Positions 35,045-43,817 of a DNA stretch of 64,000 bases are shown one piece after another. The translations under genes and the position numbers were made by a program. Source of the stretch: UBA2020 sp964551435 (GTDB lineage: Bacteria; Pseudomonadota; Alphaproteobacteria; Micavibrionales; UBA2020). Within the stretch, counting starts at the first letter, position 1. Each line of letters begins with the position of its first letter. The notes beneath the pieces were generated by a model. That model was not told where the DNA came from. It made no database searches and worked only from the letters and a program-made list of their open reading frames with translations. Location: assembly GCA_964551435.1 (NCBI GenBank), contig CAZKBS010000001.1:310001-374000 (forward strand), given 5' to 3'.

Positions 35045-36165
35045 GCAGCCCTGTGAACACATCGGTTTCCCTGCGCGCGCGTTTGCGTGAAACAATTGTG
35101 CAATTTTGTCATGAACGCCTGCACGGCCGTGACAGCGACCGCCGTCAGCAGGCGATGGATATGCTCTATACGACGCCGGAGGGCAAAGCGCTTCTGGATA
35201 CCGCCGCGCAATATAATGTGCCGATCCGCTTTATGCGGGCGGGCAAGCTGGGCGCGCTTGGCTCCCTTTCCAAAAACCCCGAAGACGCCACCGTCGGTGT
35301 GTCGGTTGCCAATACCGGCAATTTGCCGCAGATGGTGCTGACGCTGTATCATGAACTTCGGCATCTCAAACAACAGGAAGAACAGGGCGATATTAAAAAC
35401 GGCGTGTTTATGGGGCTCAAGAATACACGGCGCTCCCATATGCTTTCGCTGATGCAGGAGGCCGACGCGTTTACGAGCGAGGCCATGTTCGCCCTCGATA
35501 GAAACGCGGCCGGCGATAAAACGTATTTAAACAGCGTGATGAACCCCAGACACGACCTCGCCCGCGTGACCGCGCAGTATATCAAAACAGCGCCTGTGGC
35601 CTATGAGCAGGACAGGGATGCTTTCCGCCGCGGGCTTTTCACGCATATCATGCTTGAAGGTCTGGCGGGGTATTCTGCTTCTTATTTCCTCGGATATGCT
35701 ACCGCCTTCCGCAAGGCCGCGACTAAGGACGAATTCACAGCGCTGGTGGGCGATTTGCGTGAACTGTGCAAACCTGATAATACCGGCGAACTGGCGTCAG
35801 CTTACGGGACGTCTTATGTCGAAAAAATGTCGATGACGGCGCTCGCCCGCGTTTTCTTCAAAACCTTGCCGATAGCCGAACAGCAGGCGCTGGAGCTGGT
35901 CGATAAAAGCGTGCGCAGTATCGGCAAAATGACCGAAGAGCAATATCAGAAAACCCGCGAAGCCGCGACAGCCGCGCTGATTTCCGTTTATCAGACCGAC
36001 CCGCGCGATCTTGCATATTCAAACGAAGCCGATACACTGCGCCGCGCGTTATCCGCCGCGGCTGCGGACAGCGCGCCGGATCTGCGCGCAGCCTTTGCCA
36101 AGGTCGCCGCGCGTAAAATGCAGCCGCCTGCGGGGTTTGCGCCGCGCGCGCCGCGTCCGCTCTAG
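35041..36165 (+). CDS. Putative metallopeptidase-like protein B (HELRH)
   Basis: A 374-residue protein, translationally coupled to the preceding gene. It repeats the layout of its neighbour: YNVPIRFMRAG and ATVGVSVANTGNLPQMVLTL, then YHELRHLKQ with H104-E105-x2-H108, then LSLMQEADAFTSEAMF with E140 and D142 32 residues on. A basic, helical C-terminal region follows, ending in a Pro/Arg-rich tail. No signal peptide. Overall identity to protein A outside the motifs is low, so duplication, if any, is old. It ends 17 bases from the convergent acyl-CoA dehydrogenase gene. Confidence 0.7.
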   Translation: MSSPVNTSVSLRARLRETIVQFCHERLHGRDSDRRQQAMDMLYTTPEGKALLDTAAQYNVPIRFMRAGKLGALGSLSKNPEDATVGVSVANTGNLPQMVLTLYHELRHLKQQEEQGDIKNGVFMGLKNTRRSHMLSLMQEADAFTSEAMFALDRNAAGDKTYLNSVMNPRHDLARVTAQYIKTAPVAYEQDRDAFRRGLFTHIMLEGLAGYSASYFLGYATAFRKAATKDEFTALVGDLRELCKPDNTGELASAYGTSYVEKMSMTALARVFFKTLPIAEQQALELVDKSVRSIGKMTEEQYQKTREAATAALISVYQTDPRDLAYSNEADTLRRALSAAAADSAPDLRAAFAKVAARKMQPPAGFAPRAPRPL

Positions 36166-36182
36166 GCGTTCTTTAAAGACTG

Positions 36183-37424
36183 TTATGCCGTTTCTTTGAA
36201 AAGTTCGCGGCCGATGAGCATGCGGCGGATTTCAGACGTTCCCGCGCCGATTTCATACAGCTTGGCATCGCGGAGCAAACGGCCCGTCGGATAGTCGTTG
36301 ATATATCCGTTACCGCCGAGGCATTGAATGGCCTCCAGCGCCATCCAGGTTGCTTTTTCAGCGGCGTACAAAATGGCGCCTGCAGCGTCCTTGCGCGTGA
36401 TTTCCTTGCGGTCACAGGCCTTGCCGACGGCATACACATAGGCGCGCGCGGTATTCAGCGCGACGTACATATCGGCGATTTTGCCCTGCATCAGCTGGAA
36501 TTCACCGATGCTCTGGCCGAACTGTTTGCGCTCGTGCACATAGGGCAGCACAATATCCATGCAGGCCTGCATGATGCCGATAGGGCCTGCGGCCAGCACG
36601 GCGCGTTCGTAATCAAGGCCGCTCATCAGGACATTCACGCCCTTGCCTGTCATGCCGAGGATGTTTTCTTCGGGTACTTCGCAATCTTCGAAAACCAGCT
36701 CGCAGGTGTTCGAGCCGCGCATGCCCAGTTTGTCCAGTTTTTGTGCGGTCGAAAATCCTTTGAATGTTTTTTCGATGATAAAGGCGGTCATGCCCTTGGC
36801 GCCGGCGGCGGGGTCGGTCTTGGCATAGACGACCAGCGTGTCGGCATCGGGGCCGTTGGTGATCCACATTTTGTTGCCGTTCAGGATATAGCGGTCGCCC
36901 TTTTTCTCCGCGCGCAGTTTCATCGAAACAACGTCGGATCCCGCGCCCGGCTCGCTCATCGCCAGTGCGCCGATTTTGCGGCCCGCGCAAAGGTCGGGCA
37001 GGTATTTCTTTTTCTGCTCGATGCTGCCGTTCAGGCGGATCTGATTCACGCAGAGGTTCGAAAACGCGCCATACGAAAGCCCGATAGAGGCCGAAGCGCG
37101 CGAGATTTCTTCCATCGCAATAATATGTTCGCAATAGCCAAGGCCGGAGCCCCCGTATTCCTCCTCGACCGTGATACCTAGAAGGCCAAGCTTGCCGAAT
37201 TCCGGCCACAGGCCATTTGGAAATTCGTTGCTGCGGTCGACCGCGGCGGCGATGGGGGCGATATTGTCCTGCGCGAAGGCGCGCACGGTTTCGCGGATCA
37301 TGTCGGCATTCTCGCCCATATCGAACTTCAGCGACGGATAATCGAGTGCCTTGGGCACATAGCTTTCGACATGAAGGGTATCGGCGGTATGGGCGTCAAC
37401 AGAAGACATGCTTTGCGCTTTCAT
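36183..37424 (-). CDS. Acyl-CoA dehydrogenase, isovaleryl-CoA dehydrogenase-like
   Basis: FAD enzyme of leucine breakdown (isovaleryl-CoA to 3-methylcrotonyl-CoA) or a close acyl-CoA dehydrogenase. 413 residues from the ATG ending at 37424, with CCGGAG at good distance. The run YGGSGLGYCEHIIAMEEI, then SRASASIGLSYGAFSNLCVN, is characteristic of the isovaleryl group; MSEPGAGSDVVSMKLRA and KMWITNGPDADTLVVYAKT are general flavin-site signatures, and the C-terminus has QCLGGNGYINDYPTGRLLRD. The carboxylase genes that normally accompany it (liuBD) are not present here. Confidence 0.9.
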   Translation of the reverse strand: MKAQSMSSVDAHTADTLHVESYVPKALDYPSLKFDMGENADMIRETVRAFAQDNIAPIAAAVDRSNEFPNGLWPEFGKLGLLGITVEEEYGGSGLGYCEHIIAMEEISRASASIGLSYGAFSNLCVNQIRLNGSIEQKKKYLPDLCAGRKIGALAMSEPGAGSDVVSMKLRAEKKGDRYILNGNKMWITNGPDADTLVVYAKTDPAAGAKGMTAFIIEKTFKGFSTAQKLDKLGMRGSNTCELVFEDCEVPEENILGMTGKGVNVLMSGLDYERAVLAAGPIGIMQACMDIVLPYVHERKQFGQSIGEFQLMQGKIADMYVALNTARAYVYAVGKACDRKEITRKDAAGAILYAAEKATWMALEAIQCLGGNGYINDYPTGRLLRDAKLYEIGAGTSEIRRMLIGRELFKETA

Positions 37425-37535
37425 CGTTTGAAACTCCGGTTGTGGTCGGCCACAGCATAGCGAAAACGGCACGCTTTGGCGACCCTGCAAAGCCGGATGC
37501 GGCGCAGCATAAAAGCCTGTGTATTATGACATAAA

Positions 37536-38063
37536 TCAGTTCGGACGGCGGATATTGGCGCGTATAGGGCAGCAGGTGATGGTGATGCTGCGGGGCAGCC
37601 CTTGGGTGATGGTATCGATCTCCTGCCGCAGCTGCGCTTTTTGCGCATCATGCCGCGCGGCTTCAGCTGCGCCCTGTACAGGCACAATCTGCATCGCAAG
37701 GCTGTCATAGCCCAGTTGCACGGCCAGCTCACGCACACTCTGCCCCTGATTGTTGGTCAGATCCGGATTGGCGCCGCGTTTCAGCAGCAGCGATACGCAT
37801 TCGACCGCGCACCAGCCGACGGCCACGTGCAGCGCCGTCCAGCCGCTGTCGTCGCGCGCATTGACAATGTCGGGCAGCAGGGTGATATGGCTTTCCAGTG
37901 CCGTGCGCAGCGCCTCCGCATCACCGCAGCTGCAGGCTTCGAGCACTTCGGTGCAGGCGCTGGCCAGCTCGCTCTTGCGCATGCCGCCGACACCCTTGAC
38001 GGCGGCCTTGGGGGCGCGGCGGGGGCTGAATGATTCGCGGGCGTGCGGGGTTAATTGCGGCAT
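37536..38063 (-). CDS. Ankyrin-repeat protein
   Basis: A 175-residue protein with about three ankyrin units in the middle: ACSCGDAEALRTALESHI, then DDSGWTALHVAVGWCAVECVSLLLKRGANPD, then NNQGQSVRELAVQLGYDSLAMQIV. The N-terminus is basic, the C-terminus has helical AAEAARHDAQKAQLRQEIDTI and an unusual ITCCPIRANIRRPN end. No export signal. Lies between the acyl-CoA dehydrogenase and mgtE on the same strand, with gaps of about 110 bases on each side, so it is possibly separately transcribed. Confidence 0.82.
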   Translation of the reverse strand: MPQLTPHARESFSPRRAPKAAVKGVGGMRKSELASACTEVLEACSCGDAEALRTALESHITLLPDIVNARDDSGWTALHVAVGWCAVECVSLLLKRGANPDLTNNQGQSVRELAVQLGYDSLAMQIVPVQGAAEAARHDAQKAQLRQEIDTITQGLPRSITITCCPIRANIRRPN

Positions 38064-38174
38064 GGCGATAATACGGCTTCTTTCAAGAACCCCATAAGCC
38101 TAGCACCGGCCCGTATTATGTCCAGAAAATTTTGTGGCGGCGCGCAAAAACGTCCATTTCACCGGCGGATTCGT

Positions 38175-39593
38175 TTACAGCAGAAAAACCGTGGCCAGCC
38201 CCAGAAAGGCCAAAAACCCGATAACATCCGTCATCATGGTGAGGAAGATTCCCGCCGCCGGCGCAGGGTCGATATTCATACGCGTGAGCGTGACGGGCAC
38301 GAAGGCGCCGAAAAATCCGGCGACCAGCAGATTGATCACAAGGGCGGAGGCAATCACCAGCCCCAGTTTCAAATCATGAAACCACCACCACACCGCCGTG
38401 CCCAGCAGCAGCGCGAAAAACGCGCCGTTCAGCATGCCGACCAGACATTCCTTGCCAATCACGCGCCAGGCGTTGGCGGCGGACAGTTCTTTGGTCGCGA
38501 GCGCGCGCACCGCAACCGTCAGCGTTTGCGTGCCCGCGTTACCGCCCATCGAGGCGACAATCGGCATCAAAATAGCCAGCGCGACGATTTTTTCAATCGA
38601 TCCTTCGAACAGGCTGATGACACTGGCCGCGATAAAGGCGGTGAACAGGTTGACAATCAGCCATTTCGAGCGTGACCGCGCCGTCGCAAACGTCGAGCTG
38701 TAAATGTCTGAATCGCTCACACCGCCCATGCTCAGCAGGTCTTCTTCTGCCTCCGCGTCGATAACGTCAACGACGTCGTCAACGGTGATGACGCCGACAA
38801 GGCGGCCCACATCGTCCACAACCGGCGCGGACAAAAGGTCTTTGCGCCGGAAAATCTGCGCCACCTGTTCCTGGTCCATGGTGATGGGAACTTTGACATG
38901 GTTTTCATCGACGATGGATTCCATTTTCACGCTGCGCTGCGTGCATAGAACATCGCTGAGCGTGACGGAGCCGATATATTTGTGCATCGGGTCAACAATG
39001 AAAATGTCATAGAATTTATCGGGCAGCGATTCAGACGCCGCGCGCAGGTAATCTGCGGTCTTGCCCACCGTCCAGAACTGCGGGATGGCGACAAATTCGC
39101 GCTGCATCAGACGGCCTGCGGATTCTTCGGGGAAGTTCAGGCCTTCCTCGACCACGGCGCGCACGCGGCGCGACAGGTGGCGCATAATTTCGCTGCGGCG
39201 CGTTTCGTCCAGCTCGTCAATCAGGTGGATGGCGTCGTCCGATTCCAGCTCGTTCACAATTGCGGCAATGTGCGGCCCGGACATATTGGCCAGAAGCTCG
39301 TTGAGGATTTCGTAGCTGAGGTACGAAAAAACCTCCGGCACCAGATCGTCTTCGAGGATATCGACAAGCCGATGGCGCAGCGGGCCGACCTTGGTCAGCA
39401 GCTCTGCCGCGTCAGGCGGCGGCAGAGCTGCGCATTTATCGCGGATTTCCGCGATCTGTTCGTCTTCAAGCAGGGTGACGACATCACGGATAAAATCATC
39501 CGACAGGCCGAGCTGCTGCTCCACCGCCATTTCATCGGCGGCGGCGCTATCGGGGGGTTCTGCGCCCTGCAGCTCGTCGTCTTTATGCTCCAT
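38175..39593 (-). CDS. mgtE: Magnesium transporter MgtE
   Basis: A 472-residue Mg2+ channel. Order: N-terminal MgtE helical domain (LLTKVGPLRHRLVDILEDDLVPEV, LANMSGPHIAAIVNELESDDAIHLIDEL), two CBS domains (HKYIGSVTLSDVL and DVGRLVGVITVDDVVDVIDAEAEED), and five membrane helices with the filter region MPIVASMGGNAGTQTLTV and the C-terminal NIDPAPAAGIFLTMMTDVIGFLAFLGLA. In the family the CBS part senses cytosolic magnesium and gates the pore. Gene ends 19 bases from nothing but the malic enzyme upstream on the same strand. Confidence 0.96.
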   Translation of the reverse strand: MEHKDDELQGAEPPDSAAADEMAVEQQLGLSDDFIRDVVTLLEDEQIAEIRDKCAALPPPDAAELLTKVGPLRHRLVDILEDDLVPEVFSYLSYEILNELLANMSGPHIAAIVNELESDDAIHLIDELDETRRSEIMRHLSRRVRAVVEEGLNFPEESAGRLMQREFVAIPQFWTVGKTADYLRAASESLPDKFYDIFIVDPMHKYIGSVTLSDVLCTQRSVKMESIVDENHVKVPITMDQEQVAQIFRRKDLLSAPVVDDVGRLVGVITVDDVVDVIDAEAEEDLLSMGGVSDSDIYSSTFATARSRSKWLIVNLFTAFIAASVISLFEGSIEKIVALAILMPIVASMGGNAGTQTLTVAVRALATKELSAANAWRVIGKECLVGMLNGAFFALLLGTAVWWWFHDLKLGLVIASALVINLLVAGFFGAFVPVTLTRMNIDPAPAAGIFLTMMTDVIGFLAFLGLATVFLL

Positions 39594-39612
39594 CAGCCCT
39601 CTTCAAGCGGGG

Positions 39613-42060
39613 TCAGGCGCGTTTACGCGCCGCACTTTTGCCAGTCTTGCCGGCGGGTTTTTTGCCGCCGGCGGCCTTGCCCGGTTTGGCGGCGGATTTT
39701 GCCTTCGCCGCTTTCACCGCTTTGCTTGCGGCGGTTTTTTTCGCGGCGGGCTTCGCGGCTTTTGGCGGCTGCTTTTCACGCTCCAGCAACTGCGCACAGA
39801 CCGAAGCATAGGCTGCCGCGTTCACAATCCCGCGCGACGTGACAGACGGCACCATGATATGTACCGGCTGCGCTGCACCCAGCAGCAGCGGGCCGACGGT
39901 GATACCATCGCCCAGCGCACGCATGATGTGGAAAGTGATATTCGCCGCATCGATGTTCGGCATGACGAGAAGGTTTGCCTCCCCCTTCAGGCGGGAATTT
40001 GGGAACATCATCTGGCGCACTTCTTCGGACAGGGCGGCGGCGGCGGTCATTTCACCCTCCACCTCCAGATCCGGCGCGCGTTCGCGGATCAGCTCCACGG
40101 CGCGGCGCATTTTGACCGTGCTATCGCGGTCGATGCTGCCAAAGTCGGAATGTGACAGCAGGGCGATTTTCGGCTCTACGCCGAAACGGCGCACTTCGGT
40201 TGCGGCCATGATGGTCATGTCGCAAATCTGCTCCGCCGTCGGGTTCGGGTTGACGTAGGCATCGCAGATGAAATACGTGCCCTTGGACAAAATCATTACG
40301 TTCATTGCGGCATAGGTATCGTTGCCTGCCGTATGGCCGATGATGTCCGTCACGTATTTGAAGTGGCGGTCATAGCGGCCAATGGTACCGCAAATCAGCG
40401 CATCGGCATCGCCTTTGTAAACCATCAGCGCCGCGATGACCGAGTTGCGCGTGCGCACGGCCTGCTTGGCGATGGCGGGCGTGACGCCCTTGCGCTCCAG
40501 CAGCGCGTGATAGGTTTGCCAGTAGTCGTTGTAGCGGCTGTCGCCTTCGGGGTTGACGAGGTCGAAATCGACACCCTTTTTCATGCGCAGGCCCATACGC
40601 TTCAGACGCGTCATGATCACTTCTTCGCGGCCGATCAGGATGGGGCGTGCGATTTCATCGTCGATGATGGTTTGCGCAGCGTGCAACACGCGGGTTTCCT
40701 CACCTTCGGCGAAGGCGATGCGTTTGGGACTGCTCGACGCGCGCTCGAAAATCGGGCGCATCAGCTGGCCGGATTTGAATACGTATTTTTCCAGCGAAGC
40801 GCGGTAGGCGTCGAAATCTTCGATGGGGCGCGTCGCCACGCCGCTGTCCATCGCGGCCTTCGCAACGGCGGGCGGCAGCTCGAGGATCAGGCGGGTGTCG
40901 AACGGCTTCGGGATCAGGTAATCCGCGCCGAAACTCATCGGCTCTTCGCCGTAAACGGCGGCCATTTCGGCGCTGGTTTCCTGCATGGTCAGCTCCGCGA
41001 GGGCGCGGACGCAGGCCAGTTTCATTTCTTCGTTAATCGTAGTCGCGCCGACATCCAGCGCGCCGCGGAAAATGAACGGGAAGCAAAGAACATTGTTGAC
41101 CTGATTCGGATAATCGCTGCGGCCCGTGCAGATAACGGCGTCGGGTTTCGCCGCGCGCGCTTCTTCAGGCATGATTTCAGGCGTGGGGTTCGCGAGCGCC
41201 ATAATCAGCGGCGCATCCGCCATGGTTTTCACCATATCGCCTTTGAGAACGCCCGGGCCGGAAAGGCCGAGGAATACGTTCGCGCCCTTGATGGCGTCGG
41301 CCAGCGAACGCGCGCTGGTTTTTTGCGCGAATTGTTCCTTTTCGGGGTCCATGCTTTCGTTGCGGCCTTTGTACACAACGCCAGCGCGGTCGGTCAGGGT
41401 GATGTTTTCCTTGGGCAGGCCAAGGGCGACGAGCAGGTTCACGCAGGCCATCGCCGACGCACCGGCGCCGGAGGTGACCAGCTTTACGTCTTTCAGTTTG
41501 CGGCCGGAATATTTCATCCAGTTGGTGAAGGCGGCGCCAACGATGATGGCGGTGCCGTGCTGGTCGTCATGGAACACGGGAATGTTCATGCGCGCTTTCA
41601 GGCGGCGTTCGATTTCGAAACATTCGGGCGCCTTGATATCTTCAAGGTTGATGCCGCCAAAGCTCGGCTCCAGCGCGGCGACGATATCGACGATTTTATC
41701 GATGTCTTTTTCATCGAGTTCGAGATCGAGCGCATCGATACCCGCAAATTTTTTGAAAAGAACGGCTTTGCCTTCCATCACCGGCTTTGCAGCCAGCGGG
41801 CCGATGTCGCCAAGACCCAGCACGGCGGTACCGTTGGTGATAACGGCGACCAGATTGCCGCGCGCGGTGTACAGCGATGCGGTCTTGGGGTCTGCCGCGA
41901 TTTCTTCACAGGGCGCCGCAACGCCGGGCGAATAGGCCAGCGCGAGGTCGCGCTGCGTGCCAAGCGCCTTGGTCGGCGTGATGGCGATCTTGCCCGGGCC
42001 GCCCGGATTTTTGTGATATTCGAGGGCGGCTTGGTAAAGTGCGTCTTTTTTGAGTGCCAT
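39613..42060 (-). CDS. maeB: NADP-dependent malic enzyme with phosphotransacetylase-like domain and H1-like tail
   Basis: An 815-residue MaeB-type malic enzyme, oxidising malate to pyruvate and CO2. Start ATG ending at 42060, with AGGAG before it. N-terminal malic domain (AYSPGVAAPCEEI, GLGDIGPLAAKPVMEGKA, FHDDQHGTAI), NAD(P)-binding domain (VTSGAGASAMACVNLL), then a C-terminal phosphotransacetylase-like domain (ICGTIGRYDRHFKYV, MPNIDAANITFHIMRAL) that usually controls activity. The last about 53 residues (763-815) are almost only Lys, Ala, Pro, Gly, in the style of histone H1 or AlgP; such a tail is not part of normal MaeB and may bind nucleic acid or polyphosphate. Confidence 0.95.
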   Translation of the reverse strand: MALKKDALYQAALEYHKNPGGPGKIAITPTKALGTQRDLALAYSPGVAAPCEEIAADPKTASLYTARGNLVAVITNGTAVLGLGDIGPLAAKPVMEGKAVLFKKFAGIDALDLELDEKDIDKIVDIVAALEPSFGGINLEDIKAPECFEIERRLKARMNIPVFHDDQHGTAIIVGAAFTNWMKYSGRKLKDVKLVTSGAGASAMACVNLLVALGLPKENITLTDRAGVVYKGRNESMDPEKEQFAQKTSARSLADAIKGANVFLGLSGPGVLKGDMVKTMADAPLIMALANPTPEIMPEEARAAKPDAVICTGRSDYPNQVNNVLCFPFIFRGALDVGATTINEEMKLACVRALAELTMQETSAEMAAVYGEEPMSFGADYLIPKPFDTRLILELPPAVAKAAMDSGVATRPIEDFDAYRASLEKYVFKSGQLMRPIFERASSSPKRIAFAEGEETRVLHAAQTIIDDEIARPILIGREEVIMTRLKRMGLRMKKGVDFDLVNPEGDSRYNDYWQTYHALLERKGVTPAIAKQAVRTRNSVIAALMVYKGDADALICGTIGRYDRHFKYVTDIIGHTAGNDTYAAMNVMILSKGTYFICDAYVNPNPTAEQICDMTIMAATEVRRFGVEPKIALLSHSDFGSIDRDSTVKMRRAVELIRERAPDLEVEGEMTAAAALSEEVRQMMFPNSRLKGEANLLVMPNIDAANITFHIMRALGDGITVGPLLLGAAQPVHIMVPSVTSRGIVNAAAYASVCAQLLEREKQPPKAAKPAAKKTAASKAVKAAKAKSAAKPGKAAGGKKPAGKTGKSAARKRA

Positions 42061-42180
42061 GTGCGAAAAAACTCCTGGAGGGTCGGCAGGCAACGGGCCG
42101 CAGGCGCGGCGCGTCGGCTTTGCGCGTGAGACTAACACGAAACGCAAAACTTTTGAAAATCAAAAGGAAAGGGAGAGAGA

Positions 42181-42265
42181 TGGTGCGGTCAAGAAGACTC
42201 GAACTTCCACGGGTTGCCCCACAACGACCTCAACGTTGCGCGTCTACCAATTCCGCCATGACCGC
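42181..42265 (-). tRNA. tRNA-Leu (GAG)
   Basis: Read on the minus strand: acceptor GCGGTCA pairs with TGACCGC, followed by A and an encoded CCA (42181-42183). The D-arm is GGCGGAATTGGTAGAC, the anticodon stem CAACG/CGTTG encloses TTGAGGT with anticodon GAG, a long variable arm (TGGGGCAACCCGT) marks class II, and the T-arm is GAAGTTCGAGTCTTC. The same class II body is used by tRNA-Leu(CAG) at 57996. 85 bases including CCA. Confidence 0.95.
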
Positions 42266-42298
42266 ACAAAAGGTAGGACAGTTTAAAACTGCCGTATG

Positions 42299-42327
42299 GA
42301 AATATCAGATTGCATCCGGAGTCGCAA
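42299..42327 (-). promoter_or_regulatory. Promoter of tRNA-Leu(GAG)
   Basis: On the minus strand: TTGCGA (42327-42322), 17 bases, TATTTC (42304-42299), about 34 bases before the tRNA. The -10 TATTTC is the same as that of the tRNA-Gly and porin promoters. Confidence 0.6.
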
Positions 42328-42474
42328 GGATATTCGCGGAATATTATATTCCATAATGTAAAAAACAGGACAAAGCCTGTCCGCAAGGCCTGTTTACAGC
42401 CGCACGGCTTGCGCTACACTTGGTGCGTGGCCTTTTCATGCAAACATCTCTCGCCGCTAGAAAGCAGAACTATC

Positions 42475-43281
42475 ATGGATATCTCGACTTCCCAGCTTCT
42501 GGTCGCTTTTGGCGCGACCGCAGCCGCGGGGCTGGCGACGGCGTTTGGCAGTTTTCTGGTTTTTGTGTCCAAGGCGCCGAGCCCGCGTCTTCTCGCCTTC
42601 GGTCTCGCCTTTGCGGGCGGGGCGATGGTTTTTGTGTCGCTGTCGGAGATTTTGAATAAATCCATCGCGTCCTTTACAATCGCTTATGGCGACAAGATGG
42701 GCTTTACCTACGGCACGCTCGCGTTTCTTGCGGGGGTGTTTCTGATTGCGGCGATCGACCGTCTGGTGCCGAACCCGCATGAAACGCTTGAAGCGGAAAA
42801 TCCACATTTCAAGGAACAGAACCGCGCCTATATCAAACGTGTGGGCCTTTTGACGGCGGTGGCGATTACCGCGCATAATTTCCCCGAAGGCCTTGCGACA
42901 TTTTTCGCGATGCTGAATGACCCTGTTGTCGGTTTGCCGCTCGCCCTTGCGATTGCCATTCACAATATCCCCGAAGGCATCGCGATTGCCGTGCCGGTCT
43001 ATTACGCAACCGGCAGCAAGAAATACGCCTTTGCCGCAAGCCTGCTGTCGGGCCTTGCCGAGCCTGTCGGCGCGGCAATCGGTTATTTGCTGCTGGCGCC
43101 GTTTTTGTCGGATGCCGTGTTCGGCGCGGTCTTCGGGATTATCGCGGGTGTGATGGTGTTTCTGGCGCTGGACGAACTGCTGCCCGCCGCGAAGCGTTAC
43201 GCCAAGTCGCATGAAACCGTCTATGGTCTGATTACCGGCATGGCCGCGCTCGCCATCAGTCTGGTGCTGTTCAAGTGGTGA
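42475..43281 (+). CDS. zupT: ZIP family zinc transporter (ZupT-like)
   Basis: A 268-residue divalent-metal importer with eight predicted membrane helices. The start ATG 42475 is used; upstream frame crosses the tRNA promoter region. The metal-binding helices IV and V read AVAITAHNFPEGLATFFAML and ALAIAIHNIPEGIAIAVPV, the HN-x-PEG signatures of ZupT, and GLAEPVGAAIGYLLLAPF is also typical. Imports zinc and possibly iron, cobalt or manganese. It is single, and it is followed by a lipoprotein gene in the opposite direction. Confidence 0.92.
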   Translation: MDISTSQLLVAFGATAAAGLATAFGSFLVFVSKAPSPRLLAFGLAFAGGAMVFVSLSEILNKSIASFTIAYGDKMGFTYGTLAFLAGVFLIAAIDRLVPNPHETLEAENPHFKEQNRAYIKRVGLLTAVAITAHNFPEGLATFFAMLNDPVVGLPLALAIAIHNIPEGIAIAVPVYYATGSKKYAFAASLLSGLAEPVGAAIGYLLLAPFLSDAVFGAVFGIIAGVMVFLALDELLPAAKRYAKSHETVYGLITGMAALAISLVLFKW

Positions 43282-43296
43282 TATAAAAAGGCCGAT

Positions 43297-43737
43297 TTAT
43301 CGGCTAGGTGCGCTTCTGTAGTTCATGCGTGCAATGCCGCCGTTTGCGCTGCAGCCGCGTTCGTGCGCCAGCGATTCAACATGATCATCGGCAAGTATCT
43401 TGTCGAATTTATCCTTGTGCATGTTGTAGCAAACGCTGCCTTCGGCGAAGCGGGCAAGGCTTTCTTCAGCTGCATTTAGCGGACCGTTGGTGCTTTTGAC
43501 ATACGATGTGCCCGCAGCATGGTCGGTCACGGTCATGGTGTCCGACTTGAAATCAAAAACGACGGTGCGGCGTCCGTCTTTCATGGTGTGGGTCAGCCCG
43601 TCCGTTTCAAATGAAAAGGTGCCGGGGAAAATTGATGCGTCTGCGGCCGCGCCGTCGGCGGGCTTGGGGTCGCTGCATCCGGCAACGGTAATAAAGGCGG
43701 AGAGCAGGGCGGCCTTGGCCATAGCGAATTTAGACAT
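43297..43737 (-). CDS. Putative lipoprotein
   Basis: A 146-residue protein from the ATG ending at 43737, chosen because AAGGGGG precedes it and because it gives a compact lipoprotein signal: FAMAKAALLSAFITVAG then acylated C21, followed by SDPKPADGA. The mature domain has FPGTFSFETDGLTHTMKDGRRTVVFDFKSDTMTVTD, which looks like a small beta structure, and two later cysteines (VCYNMHKD, RGCSANGG) likely to form a disulfide. No family recognised. An earlier ATG would add ten residues. Confidence 0.7.
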   Translation of the reverse strand: MSKFAMAKAALLSAFITVAGCSDPKPADGAAADASIFPGTFSFETDGLTHTMKDGRRTVVFDFKSDTMTVTDHAAGTSYVKSTNGPLNAAEESLARFAEGSVCYNMHKDKFDKILADDHVESLAHERGCSANGGIARMNYRSAPSR

Positions 43738-43817
43738 CGAATCCCCCTTCGTGCCACGTGCGGGCATTCGCCTATGGTAACAAAAGGGCGTTAAGATTCG
43801 ATTGCCGCTAAAAAACC

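Noticed and set aside
40333..42129. 598-codon plus-strand frame antisense to maeB
   Set aside because: A shadow of the malic enzyme gene; the composition is that of reverse-complemented coding sequence.
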